From Hyphomicrobiales bacterium (GTDB lineage Bacteria > Pseudomonadota > Alphaproteobacteria > Rhizobiales > JAJFHC01), in the NCBI GenBank assembly GCA_021775835.1, contig JAJFHC010000029.1, positions 1 to 8,550 of the forward strand: 8,550 bases of DNA. Direction: 5' to 3'. Under the pieces are notes generated by a model. It did not search any database and was not told where the DNA came from. It was given only the letters and a program-made list of their open reading frames with translations. The position numbers were made by a program, and so were the translations under genes. Shown in pieces: positions 1-5,392 of the stretch; position 1 is the stretch's first letter, and each line of letters opens with the position of its first letter.

Positions 1-552
1 CTCCCAGGCATGGACAACATGAAGCTCGGCCTGGTTGGCCGATGCCAGTGAGGTCGCAAGTTCCAGGATCTTGGTGTCCAATTCGTTGCCCCGGGCGGCA
101 TCGGTCCTGGGATCGATGCACGCGAGGATCTTCGAATATTGATAAGACTGATCAGGCTTGATGATCCATACCGGGCAGGGGCACTTCCTCATCAGGTGGG
201 TGGCGCTGCTGCCGAAATAGACATTGCTGAACGAAGTGCCGCCATCGGCACTTGCAATGACCATGTCGTGTTCTGATTTTAGTACCTGCTTGATGATCTC
301 CAGAAACGGGGTGCCAACCAGAACGTCGACAGTGACATGGTCGACGCCTTCCGCTCGTACGGCCGGTATCAGGCGGTTGAGTCGCTTGCGCCGTTCCTCG
401 AGATCGCCTGGGCTTGCGTGCCGCACGATGACGGTGTTCACCAGTGTCAGCCGGGCACTGTTCTGCCGGGCAAGTTCGACGGCCTTGGCGAAGACGGCGT
501 CCGCGCCGGCCTTGTCGCCATAGACGGCCAGAATGTTCTTGAAGCGGCGCAT
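1..552 (-). CDS. Tandem universal stress protein, UspE-like (3' end cut by window edge)
   Basis: This encodes the first 184 residues of a universal stress protein; the gene continues past the left edge. The N-terminal Usp domain (about residues 1-135) opens with RRFKNILAVYGDK and ends with an ATP-loop-like stretch of the form SxxG-x9-GS. That stretch is followed by HLMRKCPCPVWIIKP. The first glycine of the usual GxxGx9GS motif is a serine here. A second Usp domain then begins (KILACIDP, with LELATSLASANQAELHVVHAWE). Two domains plus the LMRKCPCPVW block match the architecture of E. coli UspE, a cytosolic protein of general stress and motility physiology. The ATG at 552 has AGGAG eight bases upstream and lies one base after the stop of the upstream DUF465-like gene, so the two are very probably co-transcribed and translationally coupled. 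Family assignment is firm; the UspE-like subtype is likely, and the exact role is unknown. Confidence 0.87.
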   Translation of the reverse strand, partial: MRRFKNILAVYGDKAGADAVFAKAVELARQNSARLTLVNTVIVRHASPGDLEERRKRLNRLIPAVRAEGVDHVTVDVLVGTPFLEIIKQVLKSEHDMVIASADGGTSFSNVYFGSSATHLMRKCPCPVWIIKPDQSYQYSKILACIDPRTDAARGNELDTKILELATSLASANQAELHVVHAWE

Positions 553-553
553 G

Positions 554-859
554 CTAACGGCTCCTGAACGGTCTGATCTGGTGTTGTTCCCGGCTTCGAC
601 GAACCGACATGGCAACAAGTTTGGGTTGCTGGCCGCCTGTCATCATGAGGGATGTATCGATGACGACCTGACCCAACTGCTTCCGGGCACCGGCGATCCG
701 GTCTTTTGCGTCCAGTTTTAGCTTCTTCAGACGCTGAAGCGTAAAGCCGTGAGGAACGCGCTTTTTCATCTCTTCCAGGATGCGGCGATCCAGATAGGCC
801 TTGCGCTGGGAAAGCGCTGAAATGTGTCGTCTCAGTTTAATGGTGGCAGACGGTTGCAT
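554..859 (-). CDS. Small YdcH/DUF465-like coiled-coil protein
   Basis: This is a 101-residue, basic, largely helical protein. The region RRHISALSQRKAYLDRRILEEMKKR, a turn, then LQRLKKLKLDAKDRIAGARKQL resembles the DUF465/YdcH family. Those are helical hairpins of about 70 residues with a conserved LKKxKLxLKDEI block. The last 37 or so residues (from VVIDTS) are an Arg-rich tail not typical of the family. The reading frame is open up to an ATG at 934 (126 aa). That ATG has GGAG only two bases away, and its extra 25 residues do not look like the family. The ATG at 859 has GAGG five bases upstream and is preferred. The stop at 554-556 is one base from the Usp ATG, so the pair forms an operon. 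The biochemical function of the family is not known; linkage to Usp suggests a stress role (inference). Confidence 0.68.
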   Translation of the reverse strand: MQPSATIKLRRHISALSQRKAYLDRRILEEMKKRVPHGFTLQRLKKLKLDAKDRIAGARKQLGQVVIDTSLMMTGGQQPKLVAMSVRRSREQHQIRPFRSR

Positions 860-960
860 GGCTACCTCGCTGGTTGTGGGGCCAAAATCCATTTCGTTTG
901 GCAACTGAAGTTTAGGTGGGGTCGCCTTGGTCATAGCTCCAGTTGGTTTTTGAGGGGAAT

Positions 961-974
961 TTGATAGAAATTAT
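961..974 (-). promoter_or_regulatory. Possible FNR/FixK-type binding site upstream of DUF465/Usp genes
   Basis: The plus strand reads TTGATAGAAATTAT. Against the FNR/Anr/FixK consensus TTGAT-N4-ATCAA, one half is perfect (5/5) and the other matches 3/5. The centre is at about 967.5. A class II promoter would then start near 926, and a weak -10-like TATGAC sits at 935-930 on the minus strand. That start point would fall inside the longer 126-aa reading frame, which agrees with translation beginning at 859. Usp genes are often controlled by low-oxygen regulators, so the placement is plausible. One degenerate half-site makes a chance match possible. Confidence 0.25.
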
Positions 975-1012
975 CTATGGGGCGGTCTGCTCAGGAATCG
1001 ATATCCCGTTCC

Positions 1013-1118
1013 CCCGGGCGCGCGAAGCGTGAGTTGGGGCCGTGCCGGACGCAGGCATGTGAATGTGGGGCAGTCCCGGCTCAGCGAAGCAGCACTGACG
1101 TGCCGGATCGCGCCCGGG
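1013..1118. repeat. Long-spaced GC-rich inverted repeat
   Basis: CCCGGGCGCG at 1013-1022 is perfectly complementary in reverse to CGCGCCCGGG at 1109-1118, 86 bases apart. A 9-bp direct repeat (CGTGCCGGA at 1041-1049 and 1099-1107) lies between the arms. The element sits entirely in non-coding DNA between two minus-strand genes. Transcript from the FAH gene reading onward could fold here, but there is no T-run to make it a normal terminator. In GC-rich DNA some of this may be coincidence. Confidence 0.35.
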
Positions 1119-1175
1119 AAAGGGGAATCAGAAAGGCATTAATAGGTCGAGGTGTTCCGGGTAGCCCGGTCGATG

Positions 1176-1862
1176 TCAGATTACGGAAACGGTCAGCGTG
1201 CCCAATCCCTCGATTGAGGCATCCATCCGGTCACCCTTGTTGACCGGTCCGACTCCGGAGGGGGTTCCCGACAGGATGACATCGCCGGCGGCGAGTTCAA
1301 AATATTCTGACAGATGCGAGATCATTTCCGGCACTTTCCAGATCATGTGATCCAGATCGCCTTCCTGCCTGACATCGCCATTGACCTTCAGTTCGATCCG
1401 ACCATGGTCCGGGTGACCGATTTCGGATGCCAGGTGCAAAGCGCCTGCGGGAGCAGAACGTTCGAACGCCTTGCCGATTTCCCATGGCCGGCCGGCTTTC
1501 TTGGCGATGCCCTGCAGGTCGCGCCGGGTCATGTCGATTGAAACGCCATAGCCGAACACGTGGTCCAGGGCCTGATCGAGCGGTATGTTCGTGCCCCCGG
1601 AGGCCAGGGCCACGGCCATTTCAATTTCGTGATGCACATCGGAAGAGTGAGGCGGGTAGGGGAACTCGCCGGACGTATCCAGATTGTCGGGGTTCTTCTG
1701 GAAGAAGAACGGTTCTTCGCGATCCGGATCTCCGCCCATCTCCACCGTGTGGGCTGCATAGTTGCGGCCGATGCAATAGATCCGCCGGACCGGGAACAGG
1801 GCGTCGGTCCCGGTTATGGGCAGCGATGCGAGTGCTGGTGGTTTAATGGCAAAGTCCGGCAT
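1176..1862 (-). CDS. Fumarylacetoacetate hydrolase family protein (fumarylpyruvate/acylpyruvate hydrolase type)
   Basis: This is a 228-residue cytosolic metal-dependent hydrolase that cleaves a C-C bond in a diketo acid, as in the last steps of aromatic ring-fission pathways. The small single-domain FAH family usually runs 220-235 residues, so it is full length. Visible landmarks are RRIYCIGRNYAAH (26-38), FFFQKNPDNL (52-61) and HHEIE at 77-81, whose Glu79 and Glu81 are metal ligands. Further on are the third ligand Asp110 in GYGVSIDMTRRDLQ, GKAFERSAP (130-138) and the SGTPSGVG loop (198-205). The opening resembles fumarylpyruvate hydrolases of the gentisate pathway (NagK type), but this family is promiscuous and the real substrate is open. 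The ATG at 1862 has GGAGG five bases upstream. The gene diverges from the GntR-led importer operon across a shared operator region, which suggests it acts on the imported compound or a derivative. Confidence 0.92.
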   Translation of the reverse strand: MPDFAIKPPALASLPITGTDALFPVRRIYCIGRNYAAHTVEMGGDPDREEPFFFQKNPDNLDTSGEFPYPPHSSDVHHEIEMAVALASGGTNIPLDQALDHVFGYGVSIDMTRRDLQGIAKKAGRPWEIGKAFERSAPAGALHLASEIGHPDHGRIELKVNGDVRQEGDLDHMIWKVPEMISHLSEYFELAAGDVILSGTPSGVGPVNKGDRMDASIEGLGTLTVSVI

Positions 1863-1918
1863 GGTCGCCTCCGTTATCTTTCACGCGTTTTTCATCTTCT
1901 AACTGGAAAATTCCATAA

Positions 1919-1940
1919 GATCAATCGCAACCAATTTGAT
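1919..1940 (-). promoter_or_regulatory. Operator-like element A (FAH side), inverted copy of element B
   Basis: ACCAATTTGAT at 1930-1940 is the exact reverse complement of ATCAAATTGGT at 1999-2009. The similarity continues outward: read on the minus strand, the motif is followed by TGCGATTGATC, against CGATCAATT in the other copy. The TTGG/ATCAA half-sites resemble the TGGT/ACCA-type operators bound by FadR-family GntR proteins. This copy is on the FAH side of the divergent region and would be the natural site for control of that gene. Its link to the adjacent GntR is inferred. Confidence 0.5.
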
Positions 1941-1955
1941 TTGTGTGTTAAAAAT

Positions 1956-1967
1956 TGATTGAAATCA
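1956..1967. promoter_or_regulatory. Small dyad in the middle of the divergent promoter region
   Basis: TGATT-GA-AATCA is a perfect 5-bp inverted repeat with a 2-base spacer, midway between operator-like elements A and B. It is nested in a wider pair TGTGTG (1942-1947) and CACACA (1966-1971). It could be an extra regulator contact, but in AT-rich promoter DNA such dyads arise often by chance. Confidence 0.25.
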
Positions 1968-1971
1968 CACA

Positions 1972-2000
1972 TTGATCCAAGTATTCTTCACCATAATGAT
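1972..2000 (+). promoter_or_regulatory. Putative sigma-70-type promoter of the GntR/ABC operon
   Basis: TTGATC at 1972-1977 (4/6 to the -35 consensus), a 17-base spacer and AATGAT at 1995-2000 (4/6 to the -10 consensus) would place the start near 2007. The operator-like element B begins inside the -10 and covers that start point, the expected geometry for repression. An alternative -10, CATAAT at 1992-1997 (5/6), has no well-spaced -35 partner. Confidence 0.33.
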
Positions 2001-2018
2001 CAAATTGGTCGATCAATT
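1999..2018 (+). promoter_or_regulatory. Operator-like element B (GntR side), probable autoregulatory site
   Basis: This stretch contains ATCAAATTGGT (1999-2009), an inverted copy of element A. It also contains an overlapping 16-bp near-palindrome, AATTGGTCGATCAATT at 2003-2018, with seven of eight base pairs symmetric. The form resembles operators of the FadR/FCD branch of GntR regulators. It ends 14 bases before the preferred gntR start and overlaps the predicted -10 and start point. Binding here would block transcription of the regulator and the importer operon behind it. Protein binding is inferred from sequence and position only. Confidence 0.55.
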
Positions 2019-2032
2019 ATAAGGCTGTGTTG

Positions 2033-2722
2033 ATGCTGACAAAGCCGGACACATCGGAGCGCGAAGACGCCATCGCTCAGGTCTGGGCGTTGATATCGGC
2101 CGGTCATTACGCACCGGGCGACCGCTTGCCGGCGGAACGCGAATTGATCGAAAAGCTTAGCATGAGCCGGACAATGTTGCGCAGGGCGCTGGAAGCTCTA
2201 GAGCGCGAAGGGGCGATCTGGCGCCATGTGGGAAAAGGCACGTTTGTCGCCGGTCACGGTGGACCAGGCGCTGCGGGAAGTCTTGCCGAACTGAGCCGTC
2301 AGCTGACGCCGGTTCGGATGATGCAGGCGCGCATGTGCATTGAGCCGGCCATCGCCCGCGAAGCCGCCATCAACGCATCCGGCGAAGCGATCATCCGCAT
2401 GAAGCTTGCGAAAGACCGCGCCGCCGCTGCACCGAACTGGGCGGATTACGAAACCCACGATGACCTGTTTCACCGCTCCATCGCTGAGGCCGCCGATAAC
2501 ATCTTGCTGCTTGCGTTGTTTGACCAGCTCAACCAGGTGCGCCGCGCCGTGGCCTGGGGAAATGTCGAGCGCAAGACCGAGCGGCCACACCGTGAACACA
2601 CAAGTTTTGCCGAGCATGATGAAATCACCGCAACCATTGAAGGCCGTGACAAGAATGCAGCCCAGGAAGCCATGCGCCGCCATCTCGGCTCCGTATCGGC
2701 ACGGCTTTACGAGCAAACCTGA
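2033..2722 (+). CDS. GntR-family (FadR/FCD subfamily) transcriptional regulator
   Basis: This is a 229-residue DNA-binding repressor and the first gene of the importer operon. The N-terminal winged helix-turn-helix (about 7-72) shows the GntR signature GHYAPGDRLPAERELIEKLSMSRTMLRRALEALEREGAI and the wing HVGKGTFVAG. The C-terminal FCD domain (about 85-220) keeps the metal and ligand residues. These are Asp and His in DDLFH, His in FAEHDEI and His in MRRHLG. FCD domains typically bind a small organic acid together with a metal ion. ATG 2033 is preferred because AAGG lies eight bases upstream; the in-frame GTG at 2027 and TTG at 2030 are too close to it. The binding-protein gene follows after 61 bases. 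The paired operator-like motifs just upstream suggest autoregulation and shared control of the divergent FAH gene. The effector is unknown. Confidence 0.93.
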   Translation: MLTKPDTSEREDAIAQVWALISAGHYAPGDRLPAERELIEKLSMSRTMLRRALEALEREGAIWRHVGKGTFVAGHGGPGAAGSLAELSRQLTPVRMMQARMCIEPAIAREAAINASGEAIIRMKLAKDRAAAAPNWADYETHDDLFHRSIAEAADNILLLALFDQLNQVRRAVAWGNVERKTERPHREHTSFAEHDEITATIEGRDKNAAQEAMRRHLGSVSARLYEQT

Positions 2723-2783
2723 ACCATGAGAAGGCACCTGAAGTGCCCGAACAACAAGCCCATCAATTCTAGGGAGATAAAAA

Positions 2784-3755
2784 ATGAAAAGACTGATTCA
2801 AAAAATGACGACGCTTCTGGCGGCTGTCCTGCTGTTCGGCGGAGTGGCCGTATCAGGCGCGAGCGCTGCCAAGATCAAGATTGCCCTTGCTGAAACGCCT
2901 TCAGACGAACTGGCTGCCTTCTTCGTGGCACTGGACCGTGCCAAGGCCAACGGCCTGGATTATGAATGGACGGCGTTCTCCGATGAAGAGCTGGCCATTC
3001 AGGCGGTTCTCAGCGGTCAGATGGATATCGGCTTCGGCACGCCGTATGCGGCCATGCAGAAATCCAAAGCCCCGATCCGCATCATCTTCCAGCTTTCCAA
3101 GTTAAAATTCTTCCCGGTAACCTCGAAGAAATACGGCAAGCTTGAAGACCTGAACGGCGAACCGATCCTGCTGCATTCGCGCGGCGGCGGCACGGATTCC
3201 ATCGCCAACGTGATTGAGGACAAACTCAAGATCAAGTTCGGCAAACGCTCCTATGTGCCGGGTTCCGCGAACCGCATTGTCGCGCTTATCGCAGGCCAGA
3301 CGGACGCGACCATTGTCGACCTGTCCAACAAGAACAAGCTGGTCAAGAACCAGGGCGACAAGTTCAACGTGTTGCCCATGTTCGAAGTCGATGCCAGCGA
3401 CGAAGCCCTGTTCGCCAACCTTGACTGGATCAAGGAAAACGAAAAGGACGTCGGCATTTTCGTCAAGGCCCTGCTGAGTGTCTATCGCGACATGGCCAAG
3501 GACCCGACGATCATTCGCAAGGAAACCAAGGCGGATGGTCCGATCGGCCAGTTGCCGAAGGAAATCCTCGACAGCCTTGACGGCTTCTACAAGGATGCTG
3601 TTGCCGGCGGTCTGTACGACGCCAATGGCGGCGGCCGCAAGGCAGCCAAGGCCGACATGGAATGGTATTCTGCCGCGGGCCAGCTTACCGGAGATTTGTC
3701 TTCCCTGAAGATTGAAGACTTCTGGTACCTGAAGCCTCTCGACAGCTCTCAGTAG
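2784..3755 (+). CDS. ABC transporter periplasmic substrate-binding protein (NMT1/SsuA/TauA-like)
   Basis: This is a 323-residue secreted receptor that captures the substrate and delivers it to the adjacent permeases. The signal peptide is clear: MKRLIQK, a hydrophobic core to about residue 23, then SGASA-AK with cleavage near residue 28. There is no lipobox cysteine, so the mature protein is soluble. The mature part has the NMT1/THI5-like type II binding-protein pattern: an opening KIKIALAETP strand, AIQAVLSGQMDIGFGTPYAAM, then LEDLNGEPILLHSRGGGTDSIANVI and VALIAGQTDATIVDL. The nitrate/sulfonate/taurine and pyrimidine-precursor receptor group looks like this and runs about 310-340 residues. 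The start is fixed by AGGGAG seven bases before the ATG. Motifs alone do not reveal the ligand. A long stem-loop follows the stop at 3769-3801. Confidence 0.9.
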   Translation: MKRLIQKMTTLLAAVLLFGGVAVSGASAAKIKIALAETPSDELAAFFVALDRAKANGLDYEWTAFSDEELAIQAVLSGQMDIGFGTPYAAMQKSKAPIRIIFQLSKLKFFPVTSKKYGKLEDLNGEPILLHSRGGGTDSIANVIEDKLKIKFGKRSYVPGSANRIVALIAGQTDATIVDLSNKNKLVKNQGDKFNVLPMFEVDASDEALFANLDWIKENEKDVGIFVKALLSVYRDMAKDPTIIRKETKADGPIGQLPKEILDSLDGFYKDAVAGGLYDANGGGRKAAKADMEWYSAAGQLTGDLSSLKIEDFWYLKPLDSSQ

Positions 3756-3768
3756 TCGGAACAAGAGC

Positions 3769-3801
3769 CGCCACCCGCCCGGTTCATGCGCGCGGGTGGC
3801 G
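3769..3801 (+). terminator. Stem-loop between binding-protein and permease genes (attenuator or mRNA stabiliser)
   Basis: The arms CGCCACCCGC (3769-3778) and GCGGGTGGCG (3792-3801) form a perfect 10-bp GC-rich stem around a 13-base loop. Only four T residues follow (3808-3811), six bases after the stem, so it is at best a leaky terminator. It sits 13 bases after the binding-protein stop and ends before the permease ribosome site at 3823-3829. In binding-protein operons such structures commonly let the receptor be made in excess over the membrane parts, by partial termination or by protecting the upstream mRNA. Confidence 0.6.
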
Positions 3802-3834
3802 CTACAATTTTCTGGCAGACATGGAAAGGCCGGA

Positions 3835-4596
3835 ATGCGCCACCGACCCATACTCCTGAAACTGCTCTCCGCCCTGGTCGTGTTCGGGGCCTGGGAAATC
3901 GCCGGCCGGATTCCGGTCAGCTATGCGTTTCCCACGTTCCTGGAATCCATGTCGGCGCTGGTGGATCTGACCGTCAAAGGCACGATTTTCACCGCCTATG
4001 CCGAAACCCTGAAACCGCTCGTCGTAGGCGTCATCATTTCCGCATTCCTGGGGATCGGCCTGGGCCTGTGGATCGGCCTCAGCGAAAAATTCGACTGGTT
4101 GTTTTCACCGATCTTTATCGTCATGCAATCCGCACCGCTCGCCGCCCTGATCCCCTTGCTGGTCATGGCCTACGGCATTGGGCTGACGTCCAAGGTTTTT
4201 GTCGTCTGTATCATGGCCATGCCGGTGATCGTGCTGAACACCAGTGGTGCGGTGCGCAACACACCGACCGCTTTCAAGGAAATGGCACGGTCATTCCTGG
4301 GGTCCGAACGTGACGTCATCCTGAAGGTCATCATACCCGCGGCCTCGCCGATCATCTTCTCCGGGCTGCGCCTGGGCATCTCTGCCGGTTTCATCGGCGC
4401 AATTCTGTCGGAACTCAAGATCACCCCGACAGGCGTTGGCGACATCATCACCTATAGCCGCTCCATCGCGGATTATCCCAGCATGTATGCCGCGATCTTT
4501 TCAATCATCCTTCTCGCCGTCCTCTTTCTGAACGTGCTGGAGAAGCTGGAAAACCATCTGTTTGAAGGAAACAACCGTGGCTATGCCTCAGATTAA
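3835..4596 (+). CDS. ABC transporter permease 1 (NitT/TauT-type, BPD_transp_1 family)
   Basis: This is an inner-membrane subunit of 253 residues with about six hydrophobic segments. They include ILLKLLSALVVFGAW near the N-terminus, LVVGVIISAFLGIGLGLWIGL, MQSAPLAALIPLLVMAYGIG, VFVVCIMAMPVIVL and a last one at AIFSIILLAVLFLNVL. The cytoplasmic ATPase-contact loop reads EMARSFLGSERDVILKVIIP; the usual EAA-loop glycine position is Leu, with Gly next to it. The ATG at 3835 is chosen because GGAAAGG lies five bases upstream. The frame is open back to a GTG at 3796, but that would start inside the stem-loop and has no ribosome site. The end overlaps the ATPase gene by 20 bases, so the two are translationally coupled. 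It probably pairs with permease 2 as a heterodimer. Confidence 0.91.
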   Translation: MRHRPILLKLLSALVVFGAWEIAGRIPVSYAFPTFLESMSALVDLTVKGTIFTAYAETLKPLVVGVIISAFLGIGLGLWIGLSEKFDWLFSPIFIVMQSAPLAALIPLLVMAYGIGLTSKVFVVCIMAMPVIVLNTSGAVRNTPTAFKEMARSFLGSERDVILKVIIPAASPIIFSGLRLGISAGFIGAILSELKITPTGVGDIITYSRSIADYPSMYAAIFSIILLAVLFLNVLEKLENHLFEGNNRGYASD

Positions 4597-5383
4597 AGAC
4601 GTATCGGACGATCTGGCCGAGGCGGCAGTGGACAATGCGGTGTCGGTCCGCAACGTTTCTAAGACCTATGGCGACACCGAGGCTTTGCGGGACCTGTCGC
4701 TGGACTTTCCCCGCGGCCAGCTCACCTCTCTGCTCGGACCGTCGGGTTGCGGCAAGACCACGTTGTTGAAAATCATCGCCGGCCTGCTGGAACCCAATTC
4801 CGGAGAGATTGAAGTCAACGGCAAGGCGGTGACCGGCCCCGGCGAGGACCGTGCCTTCGTCTTCCAGGACTTTGCCCTGTTGCCGTGGGCGAGCGTCATA
4901 CGCAATGTGGCCTTCGGGCTGGAGTTGCGCGGCGTTGCAAAATCCGAACGCGAAGACATCGCCAAAAAATACATCGACGACGTCGGCCTTTCCGGATTTG
5001 AGAATTCATATCCTCACGAACTGTCCGGCGGCATGCGACAGCGGGTCGGTCTTGCGCGTGCCCTGTCGGTCGATGCCCAGGTCCTGCTGATGGACGAGCC
5101 TTTTTCCGCCGTCGACGAGCAGACCAGGCGCAAGTTTCAGGAAGACCTGCTGTCTCTCGTCCAGAACGAGAACAAGACCTTTCTGTTTGTCACTCATTCC
5201 ATCGAGGAGGCGGTCTACGTCTCCGACCAGATTGCCATCCTGCTGCCCCGTCCCAGCCGCGTCTCGGAGATCATCAAACCCAGCGGCTTCCGCGACAAGG
5301 GCGTCGACCATATTCGCCGCGACCCGGAATACCTCGACATCGTCGATCGCATCTGGGCCTCCTTGCGCAGTTATGTGGAGTAA
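4577..5383 (+). CDS. ABC transporter ATP-binding protein (NitT/TauT-type)
   Basis: This is the 268-residue cytosolic ATPase that powers the importer. All catalytic motifs are intact: Walker A GPSGCGKTT (about 54-62), Q-loop FQDFALLPW with Gln97, signature LSGGMRQR (149-156), Walker B VLLMDEP (about 169-175) and switch His207 in FVTHSIEEAV. The DFALLPW form of the Q-loop and the overall length fit the SsuB/TauB/NrtD group. The GTG at 4577 is preferred because GAAGGA lies seven bases upstream; the ATG at 4583 is the fallback, and a TTG at 4562 has no ribosome site. The gene overlaps permease 1 by 20 bases and is followed by permease 2 after nine bases. An N-terminal tail of about 20 acidic residues precedes the ABC fold. 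Confidence 0.94.
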   Translation: MAMPQIKDVSDDLAEAAVDNAVSVRNVSKTYGDTEALRDLSLDFPRGQLTSLLGPSGCGKTTLLKIIAGLLEPNSGEIEVNGKAVTGPGEDRAFVFQDFALLPWASVIRNVAFGLELRGVAKSEREDIAKKYIDDVGLSGFENSYPHELSGGMRQRVGLARALSVDAQVLLMDEPFSAVDEQTRRKFQEDLLSLVQNENKTFLFVTHSIEEAVYVSDQIAILLPRPSRVSEIIKPSGFRDKGVDHIRRDPEYLDIVDRIWASLRSYVE

Positions 5384-5392
5384 TCGTTCATC

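Larger units (their letters stand above)
860..1175. other. Largely non-coding stretch between FAH gene and DUF465/Usp pair
   Basis: This is a gap of about 316 bases, or 241 if the DUF465-like gene starts at 934. It holds the upstream region of the DUF465/Usp pair, including a possible FNR-type half-site at 961-974. It also holds a GC-rich inverted repeat with arms 1013-1022 and 1109-1118, a 9-bp direct repeat (CGTGCCGGA at 1041 and 1099) and a short dyad at 1157-1169 just after the FAH stop. No convincing gene was found on either strand. An open plus-strand frame at 977-1243 lacks a ribosome site and family resemblance and runs antisense into the FAH gene. Confidence 0.6.

Noticed and set aside
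1157..1169. CCGGG-TAG-CCCGG dyad just after the FAH stop, considered as a terminator
   Set aside because: Only five base pairs with a three-base loop and no T-run on the transcribed strand.
977..1243. Open plus-strand frame of 88 codons in the gap downstream of the FAH gene
   Set aside because: No ribosome site, an Arg/Ser/Pro-rich composition typical of a non-coding frame in GC-rich DNA, and its end is antisense to the FAH gene.
2198..2737. Minus-strand frame (179 codons) opposite the GntR gene
   Set aside because: Antisense to a convincing regulator gene; no domain or start signal.
2733..2747. GGCAC-CTGAA-GTGCC hairpin between gntR and the binding-protein gene, considered as a terminator or attenuator
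   Set aside because: A five-pair stem with no T-run; too weak to separate two genes that otherwise look co-transcribed.
2726..2783. ATG just after the gntR stop, considered as a leader-peptide gene
   Set aside because: No stop before the binding-protein start; the frame runs out of phase into that gene and has no ribosome site.
3102..3851. Long minus-strand frame (249 codons) opposite the binding-protein gene
   Set aside because: Mirror of a well-supported gene with signal peptide and family motifs; no recognisable domain or ribosome site of its own.
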